Counted from the stretch's first letter, positions 1-11,570 are shown. The stretch is 64,000 nt of DNA from Circinella umbellata (GCA_025093555.1 JAIWNF010000035.1:1-64000); one strand, 5' to 3'. Program-made: numbers and translations. The notes: generated from the letters alone by a model not told the origin.

Positions 1-330
1 TGCATATCAGTTATGTCTGTTTTCCGTGAACATCTGTTATGCATGATCTTCATCAGTAATCCATACACCAATGATCACACACAGTTACAAACTGGTAACT
101 AAAGGAATGAACTGGTTTATTCAGACTAATTGCATTCCATAAAAAAACGATGTGTAATTCCACCATATTTATTTATAATCTTTTTATTTCTCCTAAAACA
201 ATCGGCTCCTTCATCATATCCTTATACACATAATAAAATAAATTTTCTTTCGTTCACGTCAAAACTCCAACTGGACAAACAATTTCTGAAGCGTCACAAA
301 CATATAAGCGATCCACTGAACCGTGCCCCG
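1..330. other. Left flank, no gene seen
   Basis: AT-rich sequence outside the inverted-repeat element that begins at 331. The only open frame (130-354) has low complexity and runs into the repeat arm, so I do not treat it as a gene. Confidence 0.5.
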
Positions 331-1274
331 AAATACTTATTCGGCCCCGGATAACTTTTGGGTCAAAAGTGTTCCCCCCTTAAGTTTTCATTTTTATTGA
401 AAGTCAGATATACGTCACTAAGACAGAAATTTCAATAAGAAAAAACACAAAGTCAGCATTATACCTGTATGAAAAATCTTTTGTTAATGATTCTCACTCA
501 ATAAATAGCCATGTTAAACATATACAATAAGACGATGAAACGAAAATAAGAGTTGGTGAATATGTAACGGCTTGTTTAAATAATATAAAGAAAAACAATT
601 AGAGGTAAAAAATGAGAACGGTCTTAATAATATATATATACATGTGGTATTAGATGACTTTTTTTTTTCTTTTTGTTTTTTTTTCAAAATCTACTAGATT
701 AAATCAAGGATTGCAGAACGAATTAACGAAAACCATTCTATAATCTCGGTTTGAATAATTCAAGCTAGATGGAGTAAGTTTTTTTTATTTATTTTGGTAT
801 AGTTTAGAGAGGCAAAAAAAAGAATATACACATTATAAAGTTTTTTTTTGTTTGAGTCACTAATTAATAAACTCGTTTGTTAATTCAGGGATTAATGGAA
901 CAACAAAACGATCTATGCAACAAATGCTAAATCAAATTTTACAACGGAAATCAACACACGCGACCATATATAATATATCAACAACTATGCATCACCTGTG
1001 AATAATAACGAGTATTTCATTTTTTTTTTTCGTTTTTCTTACTCATCAGTAATCATCAGACGCCTGTTCCATCTTCAATAATATCTCAACATACAAGTCT
1101 ACTACCCGTTCAATATTTTTGACGACTGCCAAATGGACCAGGATTCGAGTCAACCGAAAGTTATTATACTGGTATTATTGCTGTTAATGGAAACCCGTTT
1201 CGTTTTTAATTTTTTGGATATATAATGCACAAGGTAGTTTGGTGGTTATTTTTATGATAGGAGTAGCTTAGAAG
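331..1274 (+). repeat. Left inverted arm of the MULE-like element
   Basis: Matches the reverse complement of 2520-3497. Both arms share poly-A/T tracts and the junction around CACAAGGTAGTTT, where the arm meets the core. The arm has no coding capacity. Confidence 0.85.
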
Positions 1275-1393
1275 GAAACTTTTTATGCTTATAATAATGG
1301 TAAGAGAATATAGTTTTTTAAAATGGGAAGAACGAAGATTGTGGTTATTTGATGATAATAATTATAATATTATAATTTATATGTTTAAATATA

Positions 1394-2272
1394 TCATGAT
1401 AAAAAAAAGTAATAAAACAGAAATGGATAGAATATAAAAAATGGATGGTTATTTTTACTGTAGTAGGAATTGGAGTTAGGAGGAAGAGAAAGAACATCAT
1501 CAAGATCAGAGTCAACATTCGACTTGTTTTGTGTCGATGCATTTATTTGTTGAATAATGTTGGTTATATTACTATTATTGTTATTATTGCTGGCTATAGC
1601 TGATCTATTGACACGACGCTTCAATGCAGTTGCACGAGATACAAGGCGATTAATGGCAGTTTGAAGTTGATCTTTATTTGTTGATGGATTTGGATGGTCG
1701 ACATGATGAGGTGTGGAAGAAGAGATGGTGGATAATGTGGTCTCTTGATCCCAAACACGGTGATTTGTTATTTGACGTCGAACTGTTACAGATGGGTTAT
1801 TTAACTCAACATAAAACATATGTTTACATGAGAAAAAATGTCGTTGATAATCAGGACAGGTACAAGAGGCAACTTGATTATTATCAGCTTTAACCTATTC
1901 AACAATAAAAAACGGCCATTAATAACAATAGTAATGAATATAAGATACTCATAAGAAGAACGATGATAATACAATATATATGGCGTTATGTACATTGTTG
2001 TTGAATGACACAACAAAATATTCAGAATCAGACACATGGATGATTGATGATGGATGCCTCGACCTTTGCTCCTTCTCTGCTTTGATTTCATTTGCATGAA
2101 GACGTCGCTCAGTAGATCCCATTCTGCCTACATTAACAGACAGCCGTTTTACTTCTTCAGTAATATCAAACGAGACATCAACAAGAAGGTAAATTAATAC
2201 ATCAAGTCCAACAGTAGGTCTAAGAACCACAGGATTTTAAACGTTGGTGGCAGCAAGATGCTGATTAGACAT
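1394..2272 (-). pseudogene. SWIM zinc-finger protein in the MULE core, probably damaged
   Basis: Minus-strand gene with two exons, about 2272-1994 and 1893-1394; the intron has a GTACAT donor and a GAATAG acceptor. Around the join it encodes a SWIM finger of form CxC...CxH: CTC is encoded at 1856-1864 and CKH at 1820-1828, with strand-like residues before it (SEYFVVSF). SWIM domains usually lie near the C terminus of Mutator-type transposases and bind DNA or protein. After the finger the protein is polar and Asn-rich. The best upstream ATG (2270-2272) is followed 11 codons later by an in-frame TAA (2237-2239), so the present copy is broken or starts further in. No MULE catalytic domain precedes the finger. 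It may be an internally deleted transposase or a separate SWIM accessory protein. Confidence 0.6.
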
Positions 2273-2519
2273 TTTGAAGATCTTGAAATGATTTTGAAAG
2301 ATTTGAAATAATGTATAATTTGGAATTAATAACAACAACAAAAAAATAAAGTGTGGAATTTCTTATATTATGCGGTTACACGACTTTCATTTTGTATTAA
2401 TAATCATCTTTACAGTGAGAAGTGTTAATATGACTTAGTACCACAACATTGTCTTATTGCAAGCACATTGAATATAAATTGTATATCTAATATGAGGTTA
2501 CATTTATTTATATATATAT

Positions 2520-3497
2520 CCTTCTAAGCTACTACTATCATGAAAATAATCACTAAACTACCTTGTGTGTTATATATCTAAAAATCAAAAAAAAAAAAAA
2601 AACAAAAAAAAAACAAAAAAAAACAAAGCAGTTTTCCATCAACAGCAATAATAACAGTGTAATAACTTTCCGTTGACTTGAATCCTGGTCCATTTGGCAA
2701 TCGTCAAGTTGTAAAAGAATATTGAACAGATAGTTAGACTTGTATGTTGAAATAATTTTAAGCTGAAACAAGTACCTGCTTAATATTGACAGGTAAAAAT
2801 AAAAAAAACTGCAATACTCGTTATTATTCACGGGGGGTGCATAGCTGCTGATATACTATATATGGTCGCGTGTGTTGATTTCCGTTGTAAAATTTGATTT
2901 AGCATTTGTTGCATAGATCGTTTTGTTGTTCCATTAATCCCTAAATTAACAAACGAGTTTATTAATTAGTGACTCAAACAAAAAAAACTTTATAATGTGT
3001 ATATTCTTTTTTTTGCCTCTCTAAACTATACCAAAATAAATAAAAAAAACTTACTCCATCTAGCTTGAATTATTCAAACCGAGATTATAGAATGGTTTTC
3101 GTTAATTCGTTCTGCAATCCTTGATTTAATCTAGTAGATTTTGAAAAAAAAACAAAAAGAAAAAAAAAAGTCATCTAATACCACATGTATATATATATTA
3201 TTAAGACCGTTCTCATTTTTTACCTCTAATTGTTTTTCTTTATATTATTTAAACAAGCCGTTACATATTCACCAACTCTTATTTTCGTTTCATCGTCTTA
3301 TTGTATATGTTTAACATGGCTATTTATTGAGTGAGAATCATTAACAAAAGATTTTTCATACAGGTATAATGCTGACTTTGTGTTTTTTCTTATTGAAATT
3401 TCTGTCTTAGTGACGTATATCTGACTTTCAATAAAAATAAAAACTTAAGGGGGGAACACTTTTGACCCAAAAGTTATCCGGGGCCGAATAAGTATTT
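2520..3497 (-). repeat. Right inverted arm of the MULE-like element
   Basis: Mirror copy of 331-1274. It is about 35 bp longer, mainly because of A-runs near 2590-2630 and extra sequence near 2770-2830, so the arms have drifted mostly at their inner ends. Confidence 0.85.
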
Positions 3498-3656
3498 TGT
3501 GTCTTGCCACAGGGGTATCTATATTTTGTCAGTCGCGTTCCTTGATCAAGATTCACCAAACATAACAACCTTGTCTCAGCTATATAATTTGATAATGTTT
3601 GTTATTAATAAAATTAATAAAAAAAGGACAAATAAAAAGTATTTTGTTACTACTAT

Positions 3657-6600
3657 TTACTTAAACATGTATTGATGGCTAAAGAAAAGAATTGCTTCGC
3701 CAAAGAAAGTTTTCATCTCACTGTTATCCTCACTACCTATACCTCGATATGCATTCTTGTCAACTGGTAAATTGAGCTTTAAAAACGTCCCATTTTTATC
3801 AGAATTAAGTGGAAGTTTACAGTCATACGTTGTTTTTTTCATGAATAAACGCTTTCCAATGGTGATGTCCTTATTCAGAGGAGGTAGTGAGTTTGCTTTC
3901 ATTTTCCGTACGCGAGCCCAAAAATTGCGAACGTAACGCATTAAGTTGTAAGCATCAGAAAACATGTCTGTTGATGACTTGGCCAAATGAGGCCCCCACA
4001 ATTGTTCTGGCCCATTATTCATATCATTAGAAAAAAAAACATCGTCTCTGATGTTGTGTATATTGTTGTTATCATCACTTATAAGAATTTGTTGATTATT
4101 TGTTCTGTTTTGAAATCGATTGGCTGCTACCATTGTTAGTTGATTCCCAGCATTAACACCTGGTGCTTTTGTGGATTTAATTAGCTTGTCAAAGAGGCCG
4201 ACAGCTCTCTCCATACATCTTGCTCCAAAACCTCTTAATGGTCCATACAAACGAAGAATGTCAGGTACATGGCGAATATAATGAAAATTAATTGTATAAA
4301 GATTATGTGGAAGTTTGTTGATCGCAAAACTATGCCAGTGTTTGATTTCTCTGTATATCTGTCAGTATATGTGTTTTTACCATGGTATTAATATTTCCTA
4401 TTATCTTCTACTCACTTTTCGATGGATTCGATATCTGCTGTAGTAAAGGACCATGACAATGACAAAGAACACGCTTTCACAAGAGATGCAAGGGCACATA
4501 TTGCCTCTTCAGAACAATCAGTCAATTCAAGCTGCTCAATTATAATAGTAGGAACAACATATACGAGTAAATCAATAAAATCAATAGCTCTGGCATTTTT
4601 AGTTGTAGTCAGCACATCTAATAAAAATTAATGTGTTAAAAGAGGCTAGAAGATAAATACATATTTGTATACATATAAATACATAAAAGGAAAAAAAACC
4701 TTTCATCATTCCATCAAATGTTCCTGGCCATGTCGAACTAGACCTTGATATTGCATGACTGACAGCAGTTCTTCGAGTTTTGTCCAGCAAATACGGAGTA
4801 CATAAAATTGAGTTTGTGACCCACCCAAAGATACTTGGACTAATGTTACAACCAAATAAATGCATTTCATCGAGCCCCCAATAGAAAGCACCTGAGAATG
4901 ATTGTAATTCAGCGAATGGGGTTGGTGATTTGATGTTATGATCCTAAAAAGTACAAATTCAATATTCGACCAGTAGTTGAAAAAAAAGGAAAAAACAGCA
5001 AAAAAATTACCTGATCTCCAATCTTAAAATCAAGTTCAGAACGTATAGAATCCAACTCTTCATTCCCAGGAAAATACATGCCAAATCCAGCACGAGCGTT
5101 ACTATTTCCAGTTTCTGGATCCCGTCGATTCTTTGATTTTGGGCTTTCAAGTCGTAATCCTTCAATTAAACAAATACGGCAGCCTATATTGAAGTCCTTG
5201 GTTAAAGAATTTTCTATACATAATACTGCTGTAGTACTACAAAAATACTAACCAAAATAAGACATATGGCCATTATGATGGCATAGAGATGCACAGCCCG
5301 GAATATCACCAGTAGCCATAATCAAGTGTGCTTTATAGTGGCGTTGCTCTCCATCATCACATAATACGTTAATTCCTGCTGTTTCCAATTCCTTCATCTC
5401 TTGGATAAGGGGAGCAAGGAACGAATCTAAGTTTCCATCACGAGATGCTGTTGGAATGATAGCGACTTGTATCATATTTTCATCTTTGTAACTTGTATAA
5501 AATGAAATATAAAAAGTCAGCACCTTTACAATACAGTCGCAAGAGCTGATGCCCCTTGTCAATAATATTACAACTTACAGCATATCGTCTGGCAGGTTCA
5601 TGATAACAATATGGACAATAGTCATAGATACTACACTATGAATGAACGGTTGGAAGCCATCAACGTATAAAACAAGCACAAGGTCATTATCACTCCAATT
5701 TTTTTCCTTTATCACTGAACCATCAAACATATTTTCCAGAGCTCCTGAAGATGTTTTTTTGTGATGTAAAAGGTTTCTTGTACTTGAATGGGCAATAAAT
5801 GTAGCAAGCTGATCAGACACCAGTAAATACAACATAGTAGCAAATGATTCTTTTTTGCTGCTTTCATTTCGCGATTCGCGATACTGTGAAGTGTTGCATT
5901 TGTTGTTTGGGCATGTTGTAAGATCATCTGTCATATATAAATGACAGCCCTTTCTACATATGTCATAATACCGTTCTTGAACTGGATAAAGGGATTTAAG
6001 TAACGTTTGGGTCCGATAAGGTGTGAGAATATGATAAAAAAATACATTTGTTGATACTATTATGTGATAGAATATTAACATTTAATTATCATTAGTCTTG
6101 GAATATTAAAAAACACCTTACCATCATGATCTCTAGAAACAACTGTTATAACATCATTTGCCCACGCTACTAAGGCTTCATAACAAGCATCTGACAAATG
6201 GAACCTGTTGATGATTTGCATCAATTTCAGACTTAATAGCTCACTTGATGAAAGCTTACTTCCACCAATATTCTTCATATCAATATATTTCGCATCATCA
6301 GTCGTACGCCTAAGAAGTGAATGAACATATGTTTCGGCACCTATTTCTGAATCGTTTGAGTCAAGATAATTTTCATTTGTGTTTATGTACTGTGTTGGAT
6401 TCTCGTCATCTCCATCATCATATTCGTCAATATCTACGTCAAAATAGCAGCTACGTTCGGCTCCCTGCTCAAGAATTAAAGAGATTGAATTATTATTATT
6501 GATAGCCTACGTACTTTGTATTACTGGTACATGTGGGGACAGTGATGTAGATGATGTAGAGAAAAAAGGTTGTGCTGAAGATTGGGCCTGTACAGGTTCA

Positions 6601-6821
6601 GGTGTCAATATTTGTAATGAAGTTGAAGAGCTACTTGCGGCTGAAGACGATAATAAACGATGAGATTTGAATCTCTTAGAGGCTGGTTCTATATACTGTT
6701 TAATGTAACATTGCTTTTTATGTTCTTCAAAGTTCCTTTTTGTTGGAGTAAGGTTACAATACGGGCACTGGGTCATGGCGCCCAGAGGTTGCCAAGTTGA
6801 AAAATGCAAGCTCTTAAACAT
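3657..6821 (-). CDS. tnp2/DUF4218-type transposase (CACTA/Plavaka-like)
   Basis: Multi-exon minus-strand gene. The N-terminal exon (6821 to about 6540) has a C2H2-like finger, CPYCNLTPTKRNFEEHKKQC. Middle exons (about 6470-6124, 6040-5270, 5250-5010, 4950-4700) carry tnp2-like landmarks: a Cys-rich segment KGCHLYMTDDLTTCP, then IIPTASRDGNLDSFLAPLI, then ATGDIPGCASLCHHNGHMS running into CRICLIEG. Further exons (about 4615-4412 and 4330-3657) end in a DUF4218-like block, YGPLRGFGARCMERAVG. This order is known from fungal and plant CACTA/EnSpm-type transposases, which cut and paste DNA in the nucleus. I see no obvious internal stop, but the junction after exon 1 needs a non-obvious donor near 6528, and all splice sites are approximate. 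The partner gene starts 168 bp away in the opposite direction. The element ends were not found. Confidence 0.75.
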
Positions 6822-6988
6822 TTAAGAACACTTTCATTGAGGTGACTGTTTTGTGAAAAATTTTCATCGCCATGTTTTTCTCTCATCACTGTTTTTCTCT
6901 TGCCATTGTTTATTCTCGCCACTGTTTTTTTTCTCACCATGTTCACTCACTAGTTTAAATCTGCCTTCTTTTTCAGTGTAGGTTTATT
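6822..6988. promoter_or_regulatory. Shared divergent promoter region
   Basis: A 167-bp gap between the start codons of the transposase (minus) and the partner gene (plus). It contains a T/C-rich tract and several near-repeats of the form TTTTTCTCxCCAxTGTT. A bidirectional promoter is inferred from the spacing only. Confidence 0.4.
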
Positions 6989-8300
6989 ATGCCACCAAAA
7001 TCAGCCTTAAAAGGCTCGGTGCAACAAGAATTACAAGAATTAAGACGCCAAATTACTAATACTGCTCAAGATCAAGAAGTTTTGTATACAGCACAAAACG
7101 AACTAGCTGGGGCTCTTCGAGAATTAAAACAAGAATTTGAAACAAAAACTCAAGAAATATTATATGCCATTAACGATCTCAAGGAAATTTCTAGGAACCA
7201 TATCACTAGATCTTCGTCATTTGAAACGTTAACTAGCGATGGTGCATCAGTATCGACCAATTCAAATCTAACAATTACAACAAGATCCTCAACCAATTTT
7301 TTAAAAAACATAATTTTAGCCCCTCGAAAAACTGTTATATTCAAAGGAAAAAGAAAGCAAATCAAGGCCAAAATCACCAAAGTCATATAATAAATTTAGT
7401 AATCAAAAATGATATAAATGCTGATGTACCGTACTCACAAGCAGAAGCAATTTACAACACAGCTCTTCAAGAAAGAAGATTGGCTTTGAATTTATTATCA
7501 CAAAGATTGGCATCTTTGTCAGAAAACAATGGACAAGGAGCATTAGATGATGAAATGCACGATGAAGAAATGAAGGTTGGGTGGGGGAGCATTGATGAAA
7601 GAGAACGAAAAATAACAATCGATGCATTTAAGGATGCTGTATTTGAAAGAACGTCTGTAAATTTGAAGCTTTGCGAAGAAGATTGGGCGGCTATTCATAT
7701 GCTATCTGAAGGCTGGGGAAATCGCAGACAACCACAGGAACAAATAGGGCGAAGAAGCAGAGGGTATATATATCATTTATTAGGAATAAGGTTACCAATT
7801 TATTCAGGCATCTAATTAACGTTTTCTTTTTATAAAAACAAAGTTCGTACATCATTGGTGATGGTCTATGTCCAGAGCCACCAAGTCCACATCCACATCC
7901 AAGTCCGCATCCATCAAGTCCACAATCACCAAGTCCACAATCACCAAGTCCACAATCACCAAGTCCACAATCACCAAGTCCAGAACCATTAAGTTCAATA
8001 CAGAAAACCTCTACAAAGTAAGGAACGCTGCTGTGAAAAAGATACTATGAGTTATGTATGAACGAATATAATAGTCAATTAATATAAAATGATTTTTTTC
8101 AATATAGTTTATCTGTCCCAACTCTCTCACACTCTACATCAGCTACAAGCACGATTGAGAACCTTTTACTAACGTAATACATGTTGACAGCTGTTATTTG
8201 TGATTAGATAATCTGAAACATTATTGCTAATTCTTGTATTTTTTAATAGATTAGCGCCTACTCCTGAAAATAAAGCAACAATTACCATCTTACAAAGGTA
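6989..8300 (+). CDS. Unknown coiled-coil, Pro/Ser-rich partner of the transposase
   Basis: Not recognised. The first exon starts at ATG 6989 (MPPKSALKGS) and encodes a Gln/Glu/Lys-rich segment of about 60 residues with heptad-like spacing, probably a coiled coil. A second open stretch (about 7400-7765) begins INADVPYSQAEAIYN and contains a charged region ending WAAIHMLSEGWGNRRQP. A third exon (about 7842-8020) encodes GDGLCPEPPSPHPHPSP followed by Ser-Pro-Gln-Ser-Pro repeats. Later exons (for example 8107-8185 and 8251-8300) are less certain. The junction near 7310-7400 requires an intron or hides a frameshift. Its place head-to-head with a transposase suggests the second gene of the same transposon, possibly a DNA-binding or accessory protein; this is inference. 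Confidence 0.45.
7914..7982 (+). repeat. 15-bp coding tandem repeat
   Basis: About four and a half copies of AATCACCAAGTCCAC. In the likely reading frame they give a Ser-Pro-Gln-Ser-Pro repeat; another open frame gives a Thr-Lys-Ser repeat. The Pro/Ser frame is preferred because it is continuous with GDGLCPEPP just upstream. Confidence 0.8.
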
Positions 8301-8961
8301 ATTCTGCATAATGCAAATTGAATATCAATGAACTGATAGTCACAAACATAAGTAACTAAAATGTATTAAAAAATCTGCCAGCATTATCCAACAAAACAGC
8401 TCCATTACTACCAATAATCCACGAAGGTAAGCACGATGCAAAATTGCTTTCAACGTTCATATGGACTGTATACAGGAATGTATAGCTCAGTAGCGCTCTT
8501 TATGTATTTTATTAGCAATATACTTGATCACGAATCAAACAACAACGATAGAAGTACTGATTGGTAAACTTCATAGCATCTTATCGAACAATGAACAACT
8601 ATAAAAATCCCAGTGTTGATTATAGATAGTTATTAGTAGCATGAAAAATATTATGAACAGTTATTGTTTATTTCCCATTATGTACTACGCATAGAAGAAG
8701 GAAAGAAAATGCTATAATACGTAAATATTATATACTATATATATACATATGTTCTTAAAGGATTCAAATAAAACCCACATGTCATGGAAATACATAAATA
8801 TATTATAATAGTTGATGATTATATTATTGGAGAATGTTACATTATTGTACCTACTCTTATTTTTAAATGATTATTTTATTGCTATTTTATTATTTGAGCT
8901 TCACAAACAATACGTCTGTCTGTTCAGTTTATAGCTGCGTTCCCACGCTACCTGCTGTGAC
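8301..8961. other. AT-rich spacer, no gene seen
   Basis: No supported coding exon or RNA gene. It may include the tail of the partner gene and the end of its transposon, but no terminal repeat matching the 3.5-3.65 kb region was found. Confidence 0.4.
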
Positions 8962-9051
8962 CCCCTGTTTTCGTCTGTTCATATCGGTTCTGTGGATTTC
9001 AGGTGAATGGTCAATTTCCACAGAACTGATATGAACAGACGAAAACAGGGG
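8962..9051. repeat. 35-bp stem hairpin
   Basis: CCCCTGTTTTCGTCTGTTCA begins a 35-base arm (8962-8996) whose reverse complement lies at 9017-9051 with one mismatch; the loop is 20 bp. It stands 25 bp left of the large palindrome. It is GC-richer than its surroundings and may be a small foldback element or a remnant transposon end. Confidence 0.8.
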
Positions 9052-9076
9052 AACACATCCGTTTTTTCTGTACGTG

Positions 9077-11378
9077 AACATAATAATATCGGTTACTTCT
9101 CTATTATACCATATTAAGCAAATCATACCAAATGAAACATATAACAATAATAATATACCAATCACAATTATATACCAATAATAATAATAATATAAAACAT
9201 ATTATATATCAATATACGGAAACTAAAACAACAAGTGAACCCATCATTGTAGGATAGGGAAATTATATACCAAAGAATATAAATAGACTTAAAATTAATA
9301 ATATAAATAATCTTTATCTTTTTTATCTTGATACTTGATTCATAATAAAAGACTTAATCGATTCTCACAAGACTTATCTTTGTTATCCATTTCTATTTCT
9401 ATCTACTTTTATCTTACCTTATTTATCTATTTTCCCATCCATACGACAAGCTATGCTGCCTGAATCTTCTTGAAGATTCTAAAAACAAAACAAATCTATG
9501 ATTTTAATTGGTTTTTAATATATATAAATGATTCATATAGGTTAGGCATAATACAAAGGATTTGTATTGCCTAACTGACAGTTTATTTCATTGAATTAAT
9601 TTTTTCATTGAAAAATAAATTTTTAAATATTAAATGATAGTTGATGTTCCATCAACCATAAAGTATTATATTCTATAATTAATATTTATACTTCTTATAG
9701 AAAATGTTTACATTTTCTTATATATTTAATAAGATATACCTTGTAAGGTATATCAAGAAGAATAAACTTTAATTATAGTTTAAATTTTATATTGTAAATA
9801 GTTCTACTATTTTATATATAAATATTAAACATAAAAATTTATTTTATATTTTAAAGCTAAGAAAAATTAAATTTTCATCTTTTCGTTTTTATAAAAATAT
9901 CAAAATTTATGAAATTTTGGATATTATGGATTTTATGAATTTTATGGATTTTATAAAATTCTAAATAATATATCATTAAGAAAAATAAAACAAATTATTT
10001 TCTTTTTCACTACCACCACAACACACAATAACATTTATTTATACATATATAAAAAACAAATAAAATCGAAGATTTTCATGTTTTTAGAATCTTTATTAAA
10101 GATTCAGATAGCATAGCTATCAAAAAGAATAAAAATTATCAAATTTATTATATAATAAATTAATTTTTATCTTTTATATAGAATTTATTTTTTAAACTTT
10201 ATTTTTAAAATATGATTACGTAATCATATTTAAATTTAAAAATATAAAAAAAAATATAATTCTTAAAGTTCTATGAACTTTTGAAATATTAAATATAAAT
10301 AATATATATTAGACCTAATGCTAATATATTGTTTGTGTAACAAACCTGTATTTATATTTTTATTCTGAAAAAAATAAGATTTGTGTTACAAATATTTGTT
10401 TTTTATATATGTATAAATAAATGTTATTGTGTGTTGTGGTGGTAGTGAAAAAGAAAATAATTTGCTTTATTTTTCTTAATGATATATTATTTAGAATTTT
10501 ATAAAATCCATAAAATTCATAAAATCCATAATATCCAAAATTTCATAAATTTTGATATTTTTATAAAAACGAAAAGATGAAAATTTAATTTTTCTTAGCT
10601 TTAAAATATAAAATAAATTTTTATGTTTAATATTTATATGTAAAATAGTAGAACTATTTACAATATAAAATTTAAACTATAATTAAAGTTTATTCTTCTT
10701 GATATACCTTACAAGGTATATCTTATTAAATATATAAGAAAATGTAAACATTTTCTATTAGAAGTATAAATATTAATTATAGAATATAATACTTTATGGT
10801 TGATGGAACATCAACTATCATTTAATATTTAAAAATTTATTTTTCAATGAAAAAATTAATTCAATGAAATAAACTGTCAGTTAGGCAATACAAATCCTTT
10901 GTATTATGCCTAACCTATATGAATCATTTATATATATTAAAAACCAATTAAAATCATAGATTTGTTTTGTTTTTAGAATCTTCAAGAAGATTCAGGTAGC
11001 ATAGCTTGTCGTATGGATGGGAAAATAGATAAATAAGGTAAGATAAAAGTAGATAGAAATAGAAATGGATAACAAAGATAAGTCTTGTGAGAATCGATTA
11101 AGTCTTTTATTATGAATCAAGTATCAAGATAAAAAAGATAAAGATTATTTATATTATTAATTTTAAGTCTATTTATATTCTTTGGTATATAATTTCCCTA
11201 TCCTACGATGATGGGTTCACTTGTTGTTTTAGTTTCCGTATATTGATATATGATATGTTTTATATTATTATTATTATTGGTATATAATTGTGATTGGTAT
11301 ATTATTATTGTTATATGTTTCATTTGGTATGATTTGCTTAATATGGTATAATAGAGAAGTAACCGATATTATTATGTT
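9077..11378. repeat. 2.3-kb near-perfect palindrome
   Basis: The left arm (9077 to about 10062) and right arm (about 10395-11378) are reverse complements, with only a handful of single-base differences seen over about 985 bp. The loop is about 330 bp. Arm tips read AACATAATAATATCGG. There are no open frames of note and no target duplication at the edges (left flank TACGTG, right flank GACTTAG). The arms contain smaller palindromes such as TATACCTTGTAAGGTATA and, in the loop, TGATTACGTAATCA. It behaves like a foldback element without genes. The high arm identity means recent formation or gene conversion between arms. Confidence 0.85.
10045..10115 (-). repeat. Diverged inverted copy of an arm segment at the loop edge
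   Basis: Read in reverse, this stretch (AGCTATGCTATCTGAATCTT, then AAGATTCTAAAAAC) matches 9450-9530 of the left arm with several differences. The palindrome therefore carries an older palindrome inside it. Confidence 0.65.
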
Positions 11379-11435
11379 TGACTTAGATCGGTGTATATTA
11401 TTATTATTTACTTTTGATGGTGGGTAGGAATATCA

Positions 11436-11570
11436 CATAGCTATCAAAAAAGAATAAAAATTATCAAAATTATTATAATATAAGAATTTTAATTTTTAAC
11501 CTTTTAAATAAAATTTATTTTAAGAGCTTATTTTAATCATATGATTTAACTGATTATGTAATCAATTATA
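11436..11570 (+). repeat. Diverged relative of the palindrome loop, left piece
   Basis: From CTATCAAAAAAGAATAAAAA onward it is collinear with the loop starting near 10118 and ends just after an ATGATTxxxTGATTATGTAATCA-like motif. It continues at 15859 after the hAT insertion. Confidence 0.65.

Larger units (their letters stand above)
331..3497. mobile_element. MULE-like foldback element with arms of about 0.95 kb
   Basis: The sequence at 331-1274 reappears reverse-complemented at 2520-3497. The outer end reads AAATACTTATTCGGCCCC at both extremities. The outer 700 bp of the arms are almost identical; the inner parts are more diverged, and the right arm has extra bases around 2770-2830. The 1.25-kb core encodes a protein with a SWIM zinc finger on the minus strand. 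Long terminal inverted repeats together with a SWIM-finger protein are typical of Mutator-like elements, so I assign it there by inference. No DDE catalytic domain is visible in the core, so it is either non-autonomous or truncated. No convincing 8-11 bp target duplication is seen at the two edges. Confidence 0.75.

Noticed and set aside
331..3497. LTR retrotransposon
   Set aside because: The two long repeats are inverted, not direct, and no reverse transcriptase or integrase is present.
7914..7982. Possible CRISPR-like array
   Set aside because: The units are contiguous 15-bp tandem copies without spacers, within a likely coding exon of a eukaryote.
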